Below, one piece after another: positions 63,251 through 64,000 of a DNA stretch of 64,000 bases. Under the pieces are notes generated by a model. The model ran no database searches. It had not been told where the DNA came from and worked only from the letters and a program-made list of their open reading frames with translations. The translations under genes and the position numbers were made by a program. The stretch's first letter is position 1. Each line of letters opens with the position of its first letter. Origin of the DNA: CAVWNR01 sp963756525 (lineage in GTDB: Bacteria; Actinomycetota; Actinomycetes; Mycobacteriales; Jatrophihabitantaceae); contig CAVWNR010000003.1 in the NCBI GenBank assembly GCA_963756525.1, positions 620,001 to 684,000 on the forward strand, in the 5' to 3' direction.

Positions 63251-64000
63251 TCACGGCGGGGGAGTGGCGATGTTCGGGGGGCCAAACGCGAGGGACAGGA
63301 AGCCCCTACTGCCGCTGGTCGACCCGCACACTGTATGCGACGGCGGGTTGTAGGTGTCCCGCCACCATTGGGGTGCGTACTGATATGCGCCGTAATATTC
63401 GATGTTGCCTTGGGTGTGTCCGGTGGCATAGGGCCCGTAGATGTAGTCGGTCAGTGATGCGGGCGGCATTTGTGCGGTGCGGTTCGCGCCGCTGCCCGCG
63501 ACCCATTGGGAGAGGTTGAGATGGGCGAGTACCCACGCTTGGTCGACTGTGCTGCCATCGCCGGCGATGCTGGTGAGGGCATGGAACTGGTTTTGCGGCG
63601 GCTCGGCCGCGAATGGATGATTGTTCTCGGGCGGATAGCAGATCAGCGTGCCGACGTTGTCTGAGGAATGCTCGGTGTCGAAGTCGGGTGTGAGGTTGTA
63701 GCCGCCTTCCCACGGCACGGGCACCAGTGCCGAATAGGCCGACGCCGTCGTGGTGGCTTGCAGCACGGCGATCGCCTGGGTGGTGGTCTCGGGTTCCCAG
63801 TCCCAGCTCGGATCGCTACCTATCGCGGTGCCGACCGCGGCCAGCTTGCCGTAGTCGGTGAGCAGACTCGTTTGCATCATCGCAACCCAGGCCTGGTACG
63901 CGGTCGTCCGGTATGCCATCGCCTGAGCGAGCTGCGCGGCGGTGGTGACCACCTGGGCCTTGGCGCCACCGGTGCTGGCGGTCGGCTGCATAAGGTCGGT
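63251..64000 (-). CDS. Unknown protein, partial at window end
   Basis: The frame is open to base 64000, so the N-terminus lies outside; at least 249 residues are seen. The protein is rich in Trp, Tyr and Pro (SDPSWDWEPETTTQAIAVLQ, PWEGGYNLTPDFDTEHSSDN, YGAYQYAPQWWRDTYNPPSH) with a single Cys pair late in the sequence. The composition is that of an extracellular or secreted protein. No family is recognised. A possible start ATG at 63991 is inside the window, but the open frame continues beyond. Confidence 0.55.
   Translation of the reverse strand, partial: TDLMQPTASTGGAKAQVVTTAAQLAQAMAYRTTAYQAWVAMMQTSLLTDYGKLAAVGTAIGSDPSWDWEPETTTQAIAVLQATTTASAYSALVPVPWEGGYNLTPDFDTEHSSDNVGTLICYPPENNHPFAAEPPQNQFHALTSIAGDGSTVDQAWVLAHLNLSQWVAGSGANRTAQMPPASLTDYIYGPYATGHTQGNIEYYGAYQYAPQWWRDTYNPPSHTVCGSTSGSRGFLSLAFGPPNIATPPP

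Noticed and set aside
1..64000. CRISPR arrays, rRNA or tRNA genes
   Set aside because: No regularly spaced repeats, rRNA blocks or foldable tRNA T-arms were noticed on reading both strands; a covariance-model scan would be needed to exclude small RNAs.

Overview
The window is high-GC DNA with many GTG starts, ATGA/GTGA gene overlaps, PucR-type regulators, an HspR-type HAIR operator and an IS701-type element with a CTAG target. All of this points to an actinobacterium (Actinomycetota). I cannot fix the genus. The 3' end of selB at the left edge implies that the organism reads UGA as selenocysteine.

Positions 1-30.8 kb are dense and almost entirely intact: housekeeping, redox and stress genes. 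In order they are the SelB 3' end, a DUF488 protein, a type II NADH dehydrogenase overlapping a cation-diffusion facilitator, a Rieske/DUF2231 membrane protein, a DUF5996 protein, and an overlapping FMN-reductase/LLM-oxidoreductase pair. Next come a TrkA-type K+ regulator divergent from a K+(Na+)/H+ antiporter and a hot-dog thioesterase. A large minus-strand chaperone operon follows (dnaK-grpE-dnaJ/cbpA-cbpM-clpB-trx), then a BON protein, a second DUF488 protein, a Dyp peroxidase, glucose-6-phosphate dehydrogenase and a molybdopterin oxidoreductase. The block ends with two paralogous PucR regulators bracketing a membrane protein and Lon protease. A perfect HAIR palindrome lies across the lon start codon. 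The theme is proteostasis, redox balance and ion homeostasis under stress.

From about 30.8 kb the character changes to accessory DNA. Intact genes (a dirigent/allene-oxide-cyclase-like secreted protein, nitronate monooxygenase, a DUF574 methyltransferase, a zinc-less MDR oxidoreductase, TetR, Hsp20, VapBC, a RES toxin pair) are scattered among decayed ones. The decayed genes include NagD, PhzF, AlaX, XRE-cupin, IS30 and ISL3 transposases, a DHA2 efflux pump, YceI, slipin, DUF4395 and DUF929. An intact IS701-family element sits exactly behind hsp20.

The most striking structure is at 56.17-59.72 kb. It is a three-tyrosine-recombinase element (RIT type) with 105-bp terminal inverted repeats differing at one base. 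It is inserted into an ERCC4-type nuclease gene whose 3' end is found intact on the far side. The right edge carries a secreted protein with an aerolysin-like Ser/Thr-rich beta segment, a GNAT acetyltransferase and a gene running off the window.
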